A stretch of DNA of 25,679 nt, taken from contig CAKVDS010000038.1 of the NCBI GenBank assembly GCA_934726455.1, forward strand, positions 1-25,679, read 5' to 3'. Below are positions 1 through 8,732 of this stretch, piece after piece. The translations under genes and the position numbers were made by a program. The notes under the pieces are model-generated. The model saw only the letters and a program-made list of their open reading frames with translations. It was not told the DNA's origin and made no database searches. The stretch is from an uncultured Bacteroidales bacterium (GTDB lineage Bacteria > Bacteroidota > Bacteroidia > Bacteroidales > UBA932). Position 1 is the first letter of the stretch, and each line of letters begins with the position of its first letter.

Positions 1-49
1 GCACCAGACCGGTCTTGTCGCTGACGCTGACCAAAGCTCTTTTGCTCAT
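1..49 (-). CDS. purH: purH, N-terminal fragment (AICAR transformylase / IMP cyclohydrolase), cut by window edge
   Basis: Only the first 16 codons are visible, running off the left edge. The ATG is at 49 and the peptide begins MSKRALVSVSDKTGLV. The stretch ALVSVSDKTGLV is the usual start of the IMP cyclohydrolase domain of PurH, the bifunctional enzyme for the last two steps of IMP synthesis. The start lies 7 bp after the purN stop, on the same strand, so it would be the next gene of the purine operon. The identification rests on this short but characteristic peptide and on the operon context. Confidence 0.85.
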   Translation of the reverse strand, partial: MSKRALVSVSDKTGLV

Positions 50-56
50 ATATTAA

Positions 57-632
57 TCAATTATTATTCAACAGTTTTGAAATTGTCTCCACATAGAGCG
101 CATGCTCTATCTTCTGTCCGAGACGATGAACTTCAGCCGGATCGTCCCCGTCGTACTCAAAGGCCCGCTGTGCTATTATGCGCCCTCCGTCAAGTTCAGA
201 GTTCACATAGTGGATGGTGATACCGTAGACCTTGACCCCGTACTCCACTGCCTGCTCCACGGCATGGGCGCCCCGGAATGCGGGAAGCAGCGACGGGTGG
301 ATGTTGATGATACGTCCACCGTAGGCGTCGAGCAGCACATCGGAGACGATGCGCATGTAACCGGCCAGGCACACCAGATCCACTCCCAGCGCATCCATCC
401 TGGAGACTATCTCCTTTTCGAAGTCAGCCTTGCAGGCGTAGTCTTTCGGCGAGAACACGAAACTTTCAACACCGCGCGCGGCAGCCTTGCCCACGACAGC
501 CGCCGACGGCTTGTCGCAGACCATCAGGACGACATCGGCATCGAGCCGTCCGTCCTTGCAGGCATCGTCAATGGCCTCGAAATTGGAACCGGTGCCGCTG
601 GCGAAGACGGCAAGTTTTTTTCTCTCGCCCAT
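57..632 (-). CDS. purN: Phosphoribosylglycinamide formyltransferase PurN
   Basis: The protein has 191 residues from the ATG at 632. It transfers a formyl group from 10-formyl-tetrahydrofolate to GAR, the third step of purine synthesis, in the cytoplasm. The phosphate loop SGTGSN is at residues 12-17. The catalytic Asn-His-Asp triad of this family is visible as N110 and H112 in NIHPSLLPAFRGAH and D148 in ELDGG. A start 6 codons upstream (650) is possible, but it would overlap purM by 17 bp and add residues before the conserved beta strand. The ATG at 632 lies 1 bp after the purM stop, which fits translational coupling. The length is normal for the family. Confidence 0.95.
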   Translation of the reverse strand: MGERKKLAVFASGTGSNFEAIDDACKDGRLDADVVLMVCDKPSAAVVGKAAARGVESFVFSPKDYACKADFEKEIVSRMDALGVDLVCLAGYMRIVSDVLLDAYGGRIINIHPSLLPAFRGAHAVEQAVEYGVKVYGITIHYVNSELDGGRIIAQRAFEYDGDDPAEVHRLGQKIEHALYVETISKLLNNN

Positions 633-633
633 A

Positions 634-1659
634 TCAGATGATGTTGACACCCGGAGTGCCGGTGACCTTGCCGATCACAGAAGCCTTCTCTCCATGGCTC
701 TCAAGGATGGAAATGGCCTTCTGCGCCTCGGAAGAATCGAGGACTATGACCATGCCTATACCCATGTTGAAGATATTGAACATCTCCCTGTGCGGCACGC
801 CGCCCCATTTCTCAAGCATTTTGAACACAGGAAGAATCTCCCAGGTTCCCTCATGGATCTCCAGACCCTGTCCGCCGTGGAGCACGCGCGGGATGTTCTC
901 ATCGAAGCCGCCGCCGGTGATATGGCTGATGCCGTGGACATCACAATTACGGATGACATCGAGCACCTGCTTGACATATATCCTGGTCGGGGTAAGGAGC
1001 ACTTCACCCAGTGACCTGCCGCCGAACTCCGGGACGGCATCGCCATACGAGAGGCCGTTGTCGGCAACTATCTTGCGCACAAGGCTGAAGCCGTTGGAAT
1101 GGACACCGGTGGAAGCTATGCCCACGAGCACATCCCCCTCCTTGACCTTGCTTCCGTCGATGAGTTTGGATTTCTCTACCACGCCGGTGGTGAAGCCGGC
1201 GATGTCATATTCTCCCCCCTCATACATCCCCGGCATCTCGGCGGTCTCTCCGCCCACAAGGGCGCAGCCGGCCTGACGGCAGCCTTCCGCAACTCCGGAG
1301 ACAATAGCCTCAACCTTTGACGGTTCGTTGTGTCCGACAGCCACATAGTCAAGGAATATGAGAGGTTCCGCCCCCTGGGCGAGGACATCGTTGACACACA
1401 TGGCCACAGCATCGATACCGACAGTATCGTGCTTGTCCATCGCGAATGCGATTTTGAGCTTGGTCCCCACTCCGTCAGTTCCGCTGACAAGCACCGGTTC
1501 CTTGACTCCGAGAGATGAAAGATCGAACATTCCTCCGAACGAGCCTATGCCGCCCATCGAGCCCGGGCGGGCCGTAGAGGCCACGTGCTGTTTTATGCGG
1601 CGGACCACTTCGTAGCCCGCTTCCAGATTGACTCCGGCGTTTTCGTATGATTTTGCCAT
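634..1659 (-). CDS. purM: Phosphoribosylformylglycinamidine cyclo-ligase (AIR synthetase) PurM
   Basis: The protein has 341 residues and starts MAKSYENAGVNLEAGYEVV. It closes the imidazole ring of FGAM using ATP to form AIR, the fifth step of purine synthesis. The nucleotide and substrate motif SGTDGVGTKLK is at about residues 59-69. It is followed by GIDAVAMCVNDVLAQGAEPL at about 81-100 and GGETAEMPGMY, all typical of PurM. The frame stays open upstream to 1785, but that extension is out-of-frame purC sequence, so the ATG at 1659 is preferred. It lies 11 bp after the purC stop and is followed 1 bp later by purN. Confidence 0.96.
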   Translation of the reverse strand: MAKSYENAGVNLEAGYEVVRRIKQHVASTARPGSMGGIGSFGGMFDLSSLGVKEPVLVSGTDGVGTKLKIAFAMDKHDTVGIDAVAMCVNDVLAQGAEPLIFLDYVAVGHNEPSKVEAIVSGVAEGCRQAGCALVGGETAEMPGMYEGGEYDIAGFTTGVVEKSKLIDGSKVKEGDVLVGIASTGVHSNGFSLVRKIVADNGLSYGDAVPEFGGRSLGEVLLTPTRIYVKQVLDVIRNCDVHGISHITGGGFDENIPRVLHGGQGLEIHEGTWEILPVFKMLEKWGGVPHREMFNIFNMGIGMVIVLDSSEAQKAISILESHGEKASVIGKVTGTPGVNII

Positions 1660-1670
1660 ATATGATTGGT

Positions 1671-2387
1671 TTATTTTTCTATGGATTCGAGGCGGTGCAG
1701 AACCTCTTCGTATGAAGGCATGATATTGCCAAGGTCGTGGCGGAAGCGGTCCTTGTCGAGTTTCCGTCCTGTGGCGGTGTCCCAAAGACGGCAGGTATCG
1801 GGGCTTATCTCGTCAACGATCACAATCTGCCCATGTTCATCCTTGCCGAACTCCAGTTTGAAATCCACAAGGGTGATGCCCGCCCGGTTGAAGACTTCCG
1901 TCAGCACGGCGTTGGACTTGCGGGTCATGCCGTAGATGACATCCAGCTCCTCCCGTGTGACCACATCAAGCGCCACTGCCTGGGTGTCATTGATCATCGG
2001 ATCGCCGAGGGCGGAATCTTTATAATAAAGATCGTAGATGGGCACCGACGGTTTCGTGCCTTCGTCAAGGGCAAGCCTGTCGGCAAGCGAACCGGCTATC
2101 AGGTTGCGCGCCACGACTTCAAGCGGAATCAAGGTGCAGGTACGGCAGAGCTGCTCCCTGTCGCCGAGCACCGAGACAAAATGGGTTTTGAGACCTCCAC
2201 GCTGCAGGCAGTCCATCAGGAAAGCGGAAATCTTGTTGTCCACAACTCCCTTTCCCGGGAAAAGTGCCGTCTTGACATTGTTGTAGGCCGAGGCTACATC
2301 CTGGAAGCACAGTACCACCTTGCCCGGATCATCGGTCGCATAGACCAGTTTGCCATTAGCTTCGCCAAGCAATTCTCCTTTGACCAT
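1671..2387 (-). CDS. purC: SAICAR synthetase PurC
   Basis: The protein has 238 residues. It joins aspartate to CAIR with ATP, giving SAICAR, in the cytoplasm. Visible family motifs are GKGVVDNKIS at residues 45-54, PLEVVARN at 88-95, LVDFKLEFG at about 173-181 and DEISPDTCRLWD at 192-203, the last being the classic SAICAR synthetase signature. The size matches the short bacterial monofunctional type. The start ATG at 2387 is 3 bp downstream of the purL stop, and the stop is 11 bp before purM, which places it inside the minus-strand purine operon. Confidence 0.97.
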   Translation of the reverse strand: MVKGELLGEANGKLVYATDDPGKVVLCFQDVASAYNNVKTALFPGKGVVDNKISAFLMDCLQRGGLKTHFVSVLGDREQLCRTCTLIPLEVVARNLIAGSLADRLALDEGTKPSVPIYDLYYKDSALGDPMINDTQAVALDVVTREELDVIYGMTRKSNAVLTEVFNRAGITLVDFKLEFGKDEHGQIVIVDEISPDTCRLWDTATGRKLDKDRFRHDLGNIMPSYEEVLHRLESIEK

Positions 2388-2390
2388 ATC

Positions 2391-5300
2391 TTATTTCTTG
2401 CGGAAATATCTCACAGCATTGTCGAACAGCGGCTGCTCCATATCTTCCTCTATGTTCTTGAACACATTGTTCTCGTAGCGCTCGGAGTGGCCCATCTTGC
2501 CGAGAATCAGTCCATCCGGGCTGATGATGCCCTCAATGGCGTAGAACGAGCCGTTAGGATTGGCCGGGGACTCCATGGTAACCTGCTCCCATATCGGGTC
2601 GGAATACTGGAATGCCACCTGACCTGCAGCGAAAAGTTCTCTGGCAAGAGACTCGCTGACCACGAACTTGCCTTCCCCATGGCTCACTGCTATGGTGTGC
2701 TCTTCTCCCTTCCACATCCCTGCCAGCCATGGAGAACGGGTAGAGCAGACGCGCGTGGTGACCATGCGGGAAACGTGACGGTTGATGTCATTGCGGAAAA
2801 GGGTCGGAGAATCCTTGGTGACCGCACCGGCCTTGCCGTACGGGAGAAGCCCGCTCTTGACGAGGGCCTGGAAACCGTTGCAGATGCCGAGGATGAGTCC
2901 TCCTCTGGCAACAAGGGCTTGTATCGCCGATGCTATCTCCTTGTTCTCAAGCACGTTTGCTATGAATTTACCGCTCCCGTCCGGCTCATCTCCGGCGGAG
3001 AAGCCACCGGCGAGAGCGAGTATCTGGCACTCGGAGATGTTCTTTTTCATCTCGGCGATGGATTCGAGCACGTCTGCGGCAGTGAGGTTGCGGAAAACCC
3101 CGAAACGGACTTCAGCACCTGCCTTGCGGAAGGCCTTGGCTGTGTCGTAGTCGCAGTTGGTTCCAGGGAACACCGGTATATAGACAAGCGGATGCTCCAC
3201 CGGGCCGCCCTCATAGTGAGGCTCTTCATATGCAAGATCTTCGCAGTTGATGTCCATCAGAGACTTGTGCTCTGCCGCCACCTTCTGCGGATAGACCTTG
3301 GAATAGCGTCTGAGATTGGCCTCAAGCAGTTCGTCTACGCTTATCTTCTCCCCGTTTATGCGCAGGCAGCATTCTCTCTCTTCGGTGACGGTGCCGAGCA
3401 GCTGCGCCCCCGGAAAATCCAGTTCCTTTTCAGACTCGACCACGATTGAGCCGCAGAGGCAGTCGAAAAGGTCCTTCTCAGATATTTTAACATCAGCCCC
3501 GAACATGTTGCCGAACGACATCTTGGCGAGAGCCTCGGCCACGCCGCCGATTCCCACAGCCCAGGCAGCTAAGATGTCGCCTGACATTATTTTGTCATGG
3601 ATATATGTCCATGCGGCCTTGAGTCCCTCAACGTCCGGCATCCTGTCGGCACGAGGAGTATGACGGAAAAGATAAAGCTTGTCACCTCCCCACTTGAACT
3701 CAGGAGAAATCACTTTCGAGGCGTCAACCGTGGAGACACCGAATGATATGAGAGTAGGAGGGACGTTGATGTGCTCGAATGTGCCGCTCATGGAATCTTT
3801 GCCTCCTATGGAAGGAAGGCCGAAAGCAAGCTGCATCCGCAGTGACCCGAGCAGGGCGCTGAGAGGCTTGCCCCAGCTGTGAGGGTCGGAAGTCATCCTC
3901 TCGAAATACTCCTGGCAGGAGAAGCGCATCCCCGACCAGTCACCGCCTGCGGCCACCGTCTTGGCGCACGCCTCGACAAGGGAATACGCCGCCCCGTGAT
4001 AAGGACTCCACGAGGACAGGAACGGATTGTAGCCGAAGGCCATCATGCTGGCAGTGTCGGTGTAGCCGTCCGCAGGGAGTTTCTGTACTGATACCTGAGT
4101 CTCGGTGCACTGGGTCACACCTCCGAAAGGCATGAGCACGGTGGAGCGCCCGATAGTGGAGTCGAACATCTCTATCAGCCCCTTCTGTGATGCCACATTA
4201 GGGTCTTCCATCACAGAAAGCATCTTCTCCTTGAGGGTCTTGCCCGCAGGATGCGCCTCAAAAGGATCCCTGTCCTCCACCGGCAGCACCTCGGCCACAG
4301 CATAATGTTTCGCTCCGGCGCTGTCGATGAACTCGCGGCTGAGGTCAGCTACCTTTTCCGAGCCGTTGTACATCACCATCCTGCCGCTCGCTGTGACATC
4401 GGCGACATAAGTCACTTCGACATTCTCGCTGTGGCAGTATTTCTCGAACTCCTTCCTGTCGGCGGCATCGACCACCACGGCCATCCTCTCCTGAGACTCG
4501 CTGATGGCGAGTTCGGTGGAGTTGAGGCCGCTGTATTTGACAGGGACACGGTCCAGATATATGTCAAGCCCCGGGGCGAGCTCGCCTATGGCCACGCTCA
4601 CTCCACCGGCTCCGAAGTCGTTGGATTTCTTGATGAGCCGCGTCACCTCCGGGCGGCGGAAAAGCCTCTGGAGTTTCCTCTCTTCAGGGGCGTTGCCCTT
4701 CTGGACCTCGCTGCCGCAGGTCTCGATGGAGGCTTCGGTGTGCTCTTTGGAAGAGCCGGTCGCTCCTCCTATCCCGTCGCGTCCCGTCCTGCCGCCGAGC
4801 AGCAGTATCACATCTCCCGGCACAGGGCTCTCGCGGCGTACGTTCTCCGCCTTGACAGCTCCCACAACAGCCCCTACCTCAAGCCTTTTGGCCACATAAC
4901 CCTCGTGGTAGATTTCGCGCACGTGCGTCGTGGCAAGACCTATCTGGTTGCCGTAGCTCGAATAACCTGCTGCGGCCTTGCGGCTTATCTGCTTCTGAGG
5001 CAGTTTTCCCGGGAGGGTCCCGCTCACCGGCCGGCAGATGTCCCCGGCACCGGTGACACGCATGGCCTGATACACATAGGCTCTGCCGGAGAGAGGGTCG
5101 CGGATCGCTCCTCCAAGGCAGGTGGCGGCACCGCCGAACGGCTCGATCTCCGTCGGATGGTTGTGAGTCTCGTTCTTGAACTGCAGGAGCCATTTCTCCG
5201 TCTCGCCGTCCACGTCCACATTGACATAGATGCTGCACGCATTGTTCTCCTCGCTTACCTCAAGGTCTTCGAGCAGGCCCTTCTTGCGCAGGTAGCGGGC

Positions 5301-6119
5301 TCCGATGGTGGCCAGCTCCATCAGGCAGAAGCTCTTCTCCCCGCGTCCGAGTTCGCGGCGGATCTGCTCGACTTCGGCAAGGGAGGCCTCGATCTCGGGA
5401 CGGATGAACGAGTCGTCCACGCTCACACCCTCCAGCTCTGTAGTGAAGGTGGTGTGGCGGCAGTGGTCGCTCCAATATGTGTCCAGGATGCGGAGTTCCG
5501 TCTCCGTCGGGTCGCGGCGCTCGCTGCGGAAATACCTCACGACCTCGGAGAGGTCATCGGAATTCATCGCCAGACCCCACTTGCGGCAGAACGCAGGATA
5601 CTCCTCCGCCGACATAGAAGTAAAACCTGCCAGAGAAGCGAGAGGCTTGACATCCGCCGTCTGGTTGTACTCAAGCACAGAGAGGTCTTTCTGACGGGAC
5701 TCGACTGCATTTATATAATAATGGCGGACCGCGGCAAGAGCCTCGTCCGTCATGTCATCGTCAAAAATCAGAAGGCGCGAGCTGCGGATGCGCACGTCGG
5801 CTGACGGCTCGATCAGGTGCACGCAGTCCACAGCCGAAGAGGCCCGCTGGTCAAACTGGCCCGGAATATACTCCACAGCCAGATAGCGGCGGCCCTCAAG
5901 CGGGCAGTCATCGCTTACGAGATCTGTAACTTTCTCACCGAAAACGGTGTAACGGCATTTTTCGAGGAGCTCGTCGGAGAAACCGAAAAGATCATAGACA
6001 TTGAGCAGCCTCAGGGAACGGAGGGAGAGGGAGAGGTTTTCGTTGAATTCTCTGCGCAGGCTTTCAGCCTCGACCCGGAATCCGGAACACTTCTCCACAA
6101 ATATACGGTATGCTTTCAT
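2391..6119 (-). CDS. purL: Phosphoribosylformylglycinamidine synthase PurL (large single-chain type)
   Basis: The protein has 1242 residues and is the long single-chain FGAM synthase that carries its own glutaminase, so no purS or purQ is needed. An N-terminal PurS-like domain is followed by the synthetase signature LDTYWSDHCRHTTFTTEL at about 212-229 and NETHNHPTEIEPFGGAAT further on. The C-terminal class I amidotransferase begins near residue 976 with VYIPVFPGTNCDYD. It has the nucleophile C1080 in LGICNG and the His-Glu pair at about 1211 and 1213 in GHSER. An upstream in-frame extension to 6275 is shadow sequence over purE. The ATG at 6119 begins MKAYRIFVEK, 4 bp after the purE stop. Confidence 0.96.
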   Translation of the reverse strand: MKAYRIFVEKCSGFRVEAESLRREFNENLSLSLRSLRLLNVYDLFGFSDELLEKCRYTVFGEKVTDLVSDDCPLEGRRYLAVEYIPGQFDQRASSAVDCVHLIEPSADVRIRSSRLLIFDDDMTDEALAAVRHYYINAVESRQKDLSVLEYNQTADVKPLASLAGFTSMSAEEYPAFCRKWGLAMNSDDLSEVVRYFRSERRDPTETELRILDTYWSDHCRHTTFTTELEGVSVDDSFIRPEIEASLAEVEQIRRELGRGEKSFCLMELATIGARYLRKKGLLEDLEVSEENNACSIYVNVDVDGETEKWLLQFKNETHNHPTEIEPFGGAATCLGGAIRDPLSGRAYVYQAMRVTGAGDICRPVSGTLPGKLPQKQISRKAAAGYSSYGNQIGLATTHVREIYHEGYVAKRLEVGAVVGAVKAENVRRESPVPGDVILLLGGRTGRDGIGGATGSSKEHTEASIETCGSEVQKGNAPEERKLQRLFRRPEVTRLIKKSNDFGAGGVSVAIGELAPGLDIYLDRVPVKYSGLNSTELAISESQERMAVVVDAADRKEFEKYCHSENVEVTYVADVTASGRMVMYNGSEKVADLSREFIDSAGAKHYAVAEVLPVEDRDPFEAHPAGKTLKEKMLSVMEDPNVASQKGLIEMFDSTIGRSTVLMPFGGVTQCTETQVSVQKLPADGYTDTASMMAFGYNPFLSSWSPYHGAAYSLVEACAKTVAAGGDWSGMRFSCQEYFERMTSDPHSWGKPLSALLGSLRMQLAFGLPSIGGKDSMSGTFEHINVPPTLISFGVSTVDASKVISPEFKWGGDKLYLFRHTPRADRMPDVEGLKAAWTYIHDKIMSGDILAAWAVGIGGVAEALAKMSFGNMFGADVKISEKDLFDCLCGSIVVESEKELDFPGAQLLGTVTEERECCLRINGEKISVDELLEANLRRYSKVYPQKVAAEHKSLMDINCEDLAYEEPHYEGGPVEHPLVYIPVFPGTNCDYDTAKAFRKAGAEVRFGVFRNLTAADVLESIAEMKKNISECQILALAGGFSAGDEPDGSGKFIANVLENKEIASAIQALVARGGLILGICNGFQALVKSGLLPYGKAGAVTKDSPTLFRNDINRHVSRMVTTRVCSTRSPWLAGMWKGEEHTIAVSHGEGKFVVSESLARELFAAGQVAFQYSDPIWEQVTMESPANPNGSFYAIEGIISPDGLILGKMGHSERYENNVFKNIEEDMEQPLFDNAVRYFRKK

Positions 6120-6123
6120 ATTT

Positions 6124-6591
6124 CTACAGTTCTGTCTGGAGCACCTTTTCCGCCTGCTTTTGCCTGAACGCGTCAAGAGAGGCGCGGAGTTCAGGGTTCT
6201 GCAGGGCAAGTATCGACACCGCGAAGAGGGCGGCATTCTTGGCACCGTTGATGGCCATCGTGGCCACAGGGACACCGGAAGGCATCTGGACTATCGAGAG
6301 CAGCGAATCAAGTCCGTTCAAGGCGGCGCTCTTGATCGGGACGCCTATCACAGGGAGCGGGGTCATCGCCGCAGCCATCCCCGGCAGATGTGCAGCGCCG
6401 CCGGCTCCGGCAATCACTATGTCAACCCCGCGCGAAACGGCAGAAGCCATATACTCGCAGAAAAACCCCGGCGTGCGGTGAGCACTGATGACCTTTTTCT
6501 CGTAAGGGACGCCGAAAGCGTCGAGAGTCTCGCAGGCGGCTGACATTACATCCCAGTCGCTCTTCGAACCCATGATGATACTGACTTTCAT
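6124..6591 (-). CDS. purE: N5-carboxyaminoimidazole ribonucleotide mutase PurE
   Basis: The protein has 155 residues, starting MKVSIIMGSKSDWDVM. It converts N5-CAIR to CAIR. GSKSD (residues 8-12), SAHRTP (36-41) and AGAGGAAHLPGMAA (61-74) are hallmark PurE motifs, and the length and SAHRTP loop fit the class I mutase. No purK is present in the window. It is the first gene of the purine operon, behind a promoter at 6613-6644. The frame stays open upstream to 6741, but that part is the divergent intergenic DNA and lacks conservation, so the ATG at 6591 is chosen. Confidence 0.96.
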   Translation of the reverse strand: MKVSIIMGSKSDWDVMSAACETLDAFGVPYEKKVISAHRTPGFFCEYMASAVSRGVDIVIAGAGGAAHLPGMAAAMTPLPVIGVPIKSAALNGLDSLLSIVQMPSGVPVATMAINGAKNAALFAVSILALQNPELRASLDAFRQKQAEKVLQTEL

Positions 6592-6612
6592 TGCTACTTT
6601 TCTAACAAGCCA

Positions 6613-6644
6613 CAAATTTACAACTTCGCGGCGTGGTCTGCAAG
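6613..6644 (-). promoter_or_regulatory. Predicted promoter of the purine operon
   Basis: Read on the minus strand, TAAATTTG (6620-6613) matches the Bacteroidota -7 box TAnnTTTG exactly. A CTTG at 6644-6641 lies 20 nt upstream, near the expected -33 position. Transcription would start near 6606 and leave a leader of about 15 nt before purE. This is inferred from consensus only. Confidence 0.6.
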
Positions 6645-6649
6645 ACAAG

Positions 6650-6684
6650 TTATCTACATTTTCGCCTTTTCGGACTGTTGATAA
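6650..6684. promoter_or_regulatory. Inverted pair of 9-mers between the pur and pyr promoters (operator candidate)
   Basis: TTATCTACA at 6650-6658 and TGTTGATAA at 6676-6684 (reverse complement TTATCAACA) are inverted copies matching at 8 of 9 bases around a 17-bp spacer. Both resemble the DnaA box TTATNCACA. They lie exactly between the two divergent promoters, where one bound protein could act on both operons. The site could equally be an operator for an unknown purine/pyrimidine regulator. Confidence 0.4.
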
Positions 6685-6688
6685 GTTT

Positions 6689-6721
6689 TTTGGGAGCATC
6701 GGGAAAATTTGCCTACCTTTG
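6689..6721 (+). promoter_or_regulatory. Predicted promoter of the pyrimidine operon
   Basis: TTTG at 6689-6692 and TACCTTTG at 6714-6721 match the Bacteroidota -33 and -7 boxes with a 21-nt spacer. Transcription would begin near 6727, leaving a leader of about 30 nt. That is too short for a PyrR-type attenuator, so regulation would have to act at initiation. No clear Shine-Dalgarno sequence precedes pyrC. Confidence 0.65.
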
Positions 6722-6756
6722 CGCGATTGCGCTGCAATCATTGAAAAATCCGCTCA

Positions 6757-8007
6757 ATGATACAGGACATTTTGCTCAGAGGCAGCGGTCCCGACATTCT
6801 GGTCAAGGACGGCATCATCTGCAGGAAGGGGTACAACCTGCAGGTCGGAGAGGGCGTTCGCATCATCGACACCTCTGGCTGTCTCGTTTCTTACGGCTTC
6901 GCCGACATCCACGTACACTTCAGGGAACCGGGCTTCTCCTATAAAGAGACTGTCCGCAGCGGCTCTCTCGCAGCGGCGGCAGGCGGCTACACCACAGTGT
7001 GCGCTATGCCTAACCTCAACCCTGTCCCGGACAGCCTTGAAACAATCGCCATCGAGCAGGAGATCATAGACCGCGATGCAGTGATTGAGGTACTCCCCTA
7101 CGCCTCCATAACCAAAGGGCGCAAAGGCTTGGAACTCGTGGACATGGCAGCCCTCAAGGGACACTGTGCCGCGTTCTCCGATGACGGGAGCGGGGTGCAG
7201 GACGGAGAGATGATGCTCAAAGCCATGGAAGCCGCAGCACGGGAAGATGTGATCATAGCGGCCCACTGCGAAGACAACAGCCTGCTCCGTGGAGGCTATA
7301 TCCACGACGGGCGCTACTGCCGGGAGCACGGGCACCGGGGCATCTGCTCCGAAAGCGAATGGGGACAGATAAGACGCGACCTCGAACTATGCGCGCGCAC
7401 AGGCTGCCGCTACCATGTGTGCCACATCTCAACGGCCGAGAGCGTGGAACTTATCCGCGAGGCCAAAAGCCGCGGGGTCAGGGTCACTTGCGAGACGGCG
7501 CCCCACTACCTGTGCCTTACCGAAGACGACATCCGGGAAGACGGGAGATTCAAGATGAACCCGCCCCTGCGCAGCGGGACCGATCAAGCCGCTCTGCTGG
7601 AAGGCCTGCGTGACGGGACGATAGACGCGATAGCCACCGACCATGCCCCACACAGCGCCGAGGAGAAATCCAGGGGGCTGGAGGGCAGCGCGATGGGCAT
7701 CACAGGGCTCGAAACAGCCTTCCCTGTGCTCTACACCTCCCTCGTCCGCACGGGACAGCTCAGTCTGGATAGACTCACCGAAGCCCTCTGCGCCTCACCG
7801 AGAAAGATATTCCGGCTCGGCGGCGGCAGTCTGGAGGAAGGCGCCAGAGCGGACATCACCGTGATCGACCTCAACTCCAGATACCAGGTGGACAGTTCCA
7901 GATTCCTCTCCATGGGGCACTCTACCCCGTTCGAGGGGATGGAGGTCTACGGCAAAGTGAAATTCACCCTGAAAGACGGGAAAATCGTTTATTCATGCAA
8001 AAACTGA
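6757..8007 (+). CDS. pyrC: Dihydroorotase PyrC (class I, AllB-like)
   Basis: The protein has 416 residues. It catalyses reversible ring closure of carbamoyl-aspartate to dihydroorotate as a zinc amidohydrolase. Metal-site motifs are visible: H52 and H54 in ADIHVHFREPG, D142/D143 in FSDDGSG (class I enzymes use Asp as bridging ligand instead of carboxylated Lys), H170 in AAHCED, H223 in CHIST and D295 in ATDHAPH. GYTTVCAMPN at 78-86 is also typical. Length and motifs fit class I rather than the ~345-residue E. coli type. It is the first gene of the operon, and its end overlaps pyrK by 13 bp. Confidence 0.95.
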   Translation: MIQDILLRGSGPDILVKDGIICRKGYNLQVGEGVRIIDTSGCLVSYGFADIHVHFREPGFSYKETVRSGSLAAAAGGYTTVCAMPNLNPVPDSLETIAIEQEIIDRDAVIEVLPYASITKGRKGLELVDMAALKGHCAAFSDDGSGVQDGEMMLKAMEAAAREDVIIAAHCEDNSLLRGGYIHDGRYCREHGHRGICSESEWGQIRRDLELCARTGCRYHVCHISTAESVELIREAKSRGVRVTCETAPHYLCLTEDDIREDGRFKMNPPLRSGTDQAALLEGLRDGTIDAIATDHAPHSAEEKSRGLEGSAMGITGLETAFPVLYTSLVRTGQLSLDRLTEALCASPRKIFRLGGGSLEEGARADITVIDLNSRYQVDSSRFLSMGHSTPFEGMEVYGKVKFTLKDGKIVYSCKN

Positions 8008-8732
8008 GATTCACCATAGAATCCAACAAGAAAGTGGCACGGGACACGTTCCGTCTGCAACTCAGCTGCCCGGAGATGAGCTCTTGCCGGAGCGGGCAGT
8101 TCGTGGACATAGCTCTGGACGGGTTCTTCCTGCGCAGGCCCATCTCCGTATGCGACTGCGCTCCGGGAAGCCTGACCCTGCTCTACAAGACCGTGGGCCA
8201 AGGCACTCTCAAGATGTCCGGGATGCGCCCGGGAGAGGCACTGGACATCCTATGCGGTCTGGGACACGGGTTCACCCCTGAATCATGCCGTTCCAAGGCG
8301 CTGCTTGCAGGAGGAGGGATCGGCTCCGCACCTCTGTACCTGCTTGCCAAGGAACTTCTTGCCGCAGGCAGGCAGGTCAGTGTTTTCCTCGGGTTCAACA
8401 GGGCGGACGAGGTGTTGCTGCGTGAAGAATTCTCAGCCTTGGGGATCAGGCCCGCCATCGCCACCATGGACGGGAGCGAGGGCACGAAAGGGCTTGTCAC
8501 CGATGCCATCAGGGAAACCGCTCCGGAATATGATTTCTTCTACACCTGCGGGCCGATGAAGATGATGCGGGCCGTATGCGAGGCTCTCGACGGCGACGGC
8601 GAGGCGAGCCTCGAAGAGAGGATGGGCTGCGGTGCCGGATTCTGCTACGGATGCAGCTGCCACACCACGGTCGGAGCCAGAAGAATATGCAAGGACGGGC
8701 CTGTGTTCAGAAAGGAGGAGATAATATGGTAA
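7995..8732 (+). CDS. pyrK: Dihydroorotate dehydrogenase electron-transfer subunit PyrK
   Basis: The protein has 245 residues. It is the FAD and [2Fe-2S] subunit that passes electrons from class 1B dihydroorotate dehydrogenase to NAD+. The FAD motif RRPIS is at 48-52 and the nucleotide-binding AGGGIGSAPLYLL at about 105-117. The cluster cysteines are C212, C217, C220 and C232 (C-x4-C-x2-C-x11-C) within MGCGAGFCYGCSC and ICKDGPVF, the standard PyrK pattern. The start overlaps pyrC by 13 bp and the stop overlaps pyrD by 7 bp, so the three genes are probably translationally coupled. PyrK and PyrD form a heterotetramer in known systems. Confidence 0.96.
   Translation: MQKLRFTIESNKKVARDTFRLQLSCPEMSSCRSGQFVDIALDGFFLRRPISVCDCAPGSLTLLYKTVGQGTLKMSGMRPGEALDILCGLGHGFTPESCRSKALLAGGGIGSAPLYLLAKELLAAGRQVSVFLGFNRADEVLLREEFSALGIRPAIATMDGSEGTKGLVTDAIRETAPEYDFFYTCGPMKMMRAVCEALDGDGEASLEERMGCGAGFCYGCSCHTTVGARRICKDGPVFRKEEIIW
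8711..8718 (+). promoter_or_regulatory. Strong Shine-Dalgarno-like site for pyrD inside pyrK
   Basis: AAAGGAGG sits 7 nt before the pyrD ATG at 8726 and supports that start over the upstream in-frame ATG at 8576. It lies in the pyrK reading frame (lysine and glutamate codons). Such strong sites are uncommon in Bacteroidota, so it may be a coding coincidence. Confidence 0.5.

Noticed and set aside
1737..3449. 570-codon plus-strand open frame opposite purC and purL
   Set aside because: It is antisense to two clearly identified genes in GC-rich DNA and shows no motif or start context.
4251..5804. 517-codon plus-strand open frame opposite purL
   Set aside because: It is a shadow of purL, whose motifs are intact on the other strand.
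6650..6684. Replication origin
   Set aside because: Only two DnaA-box-like 9-mers are present, with no AT-rich unwinding region and no dnaA or related genes, so an operator is more likely.
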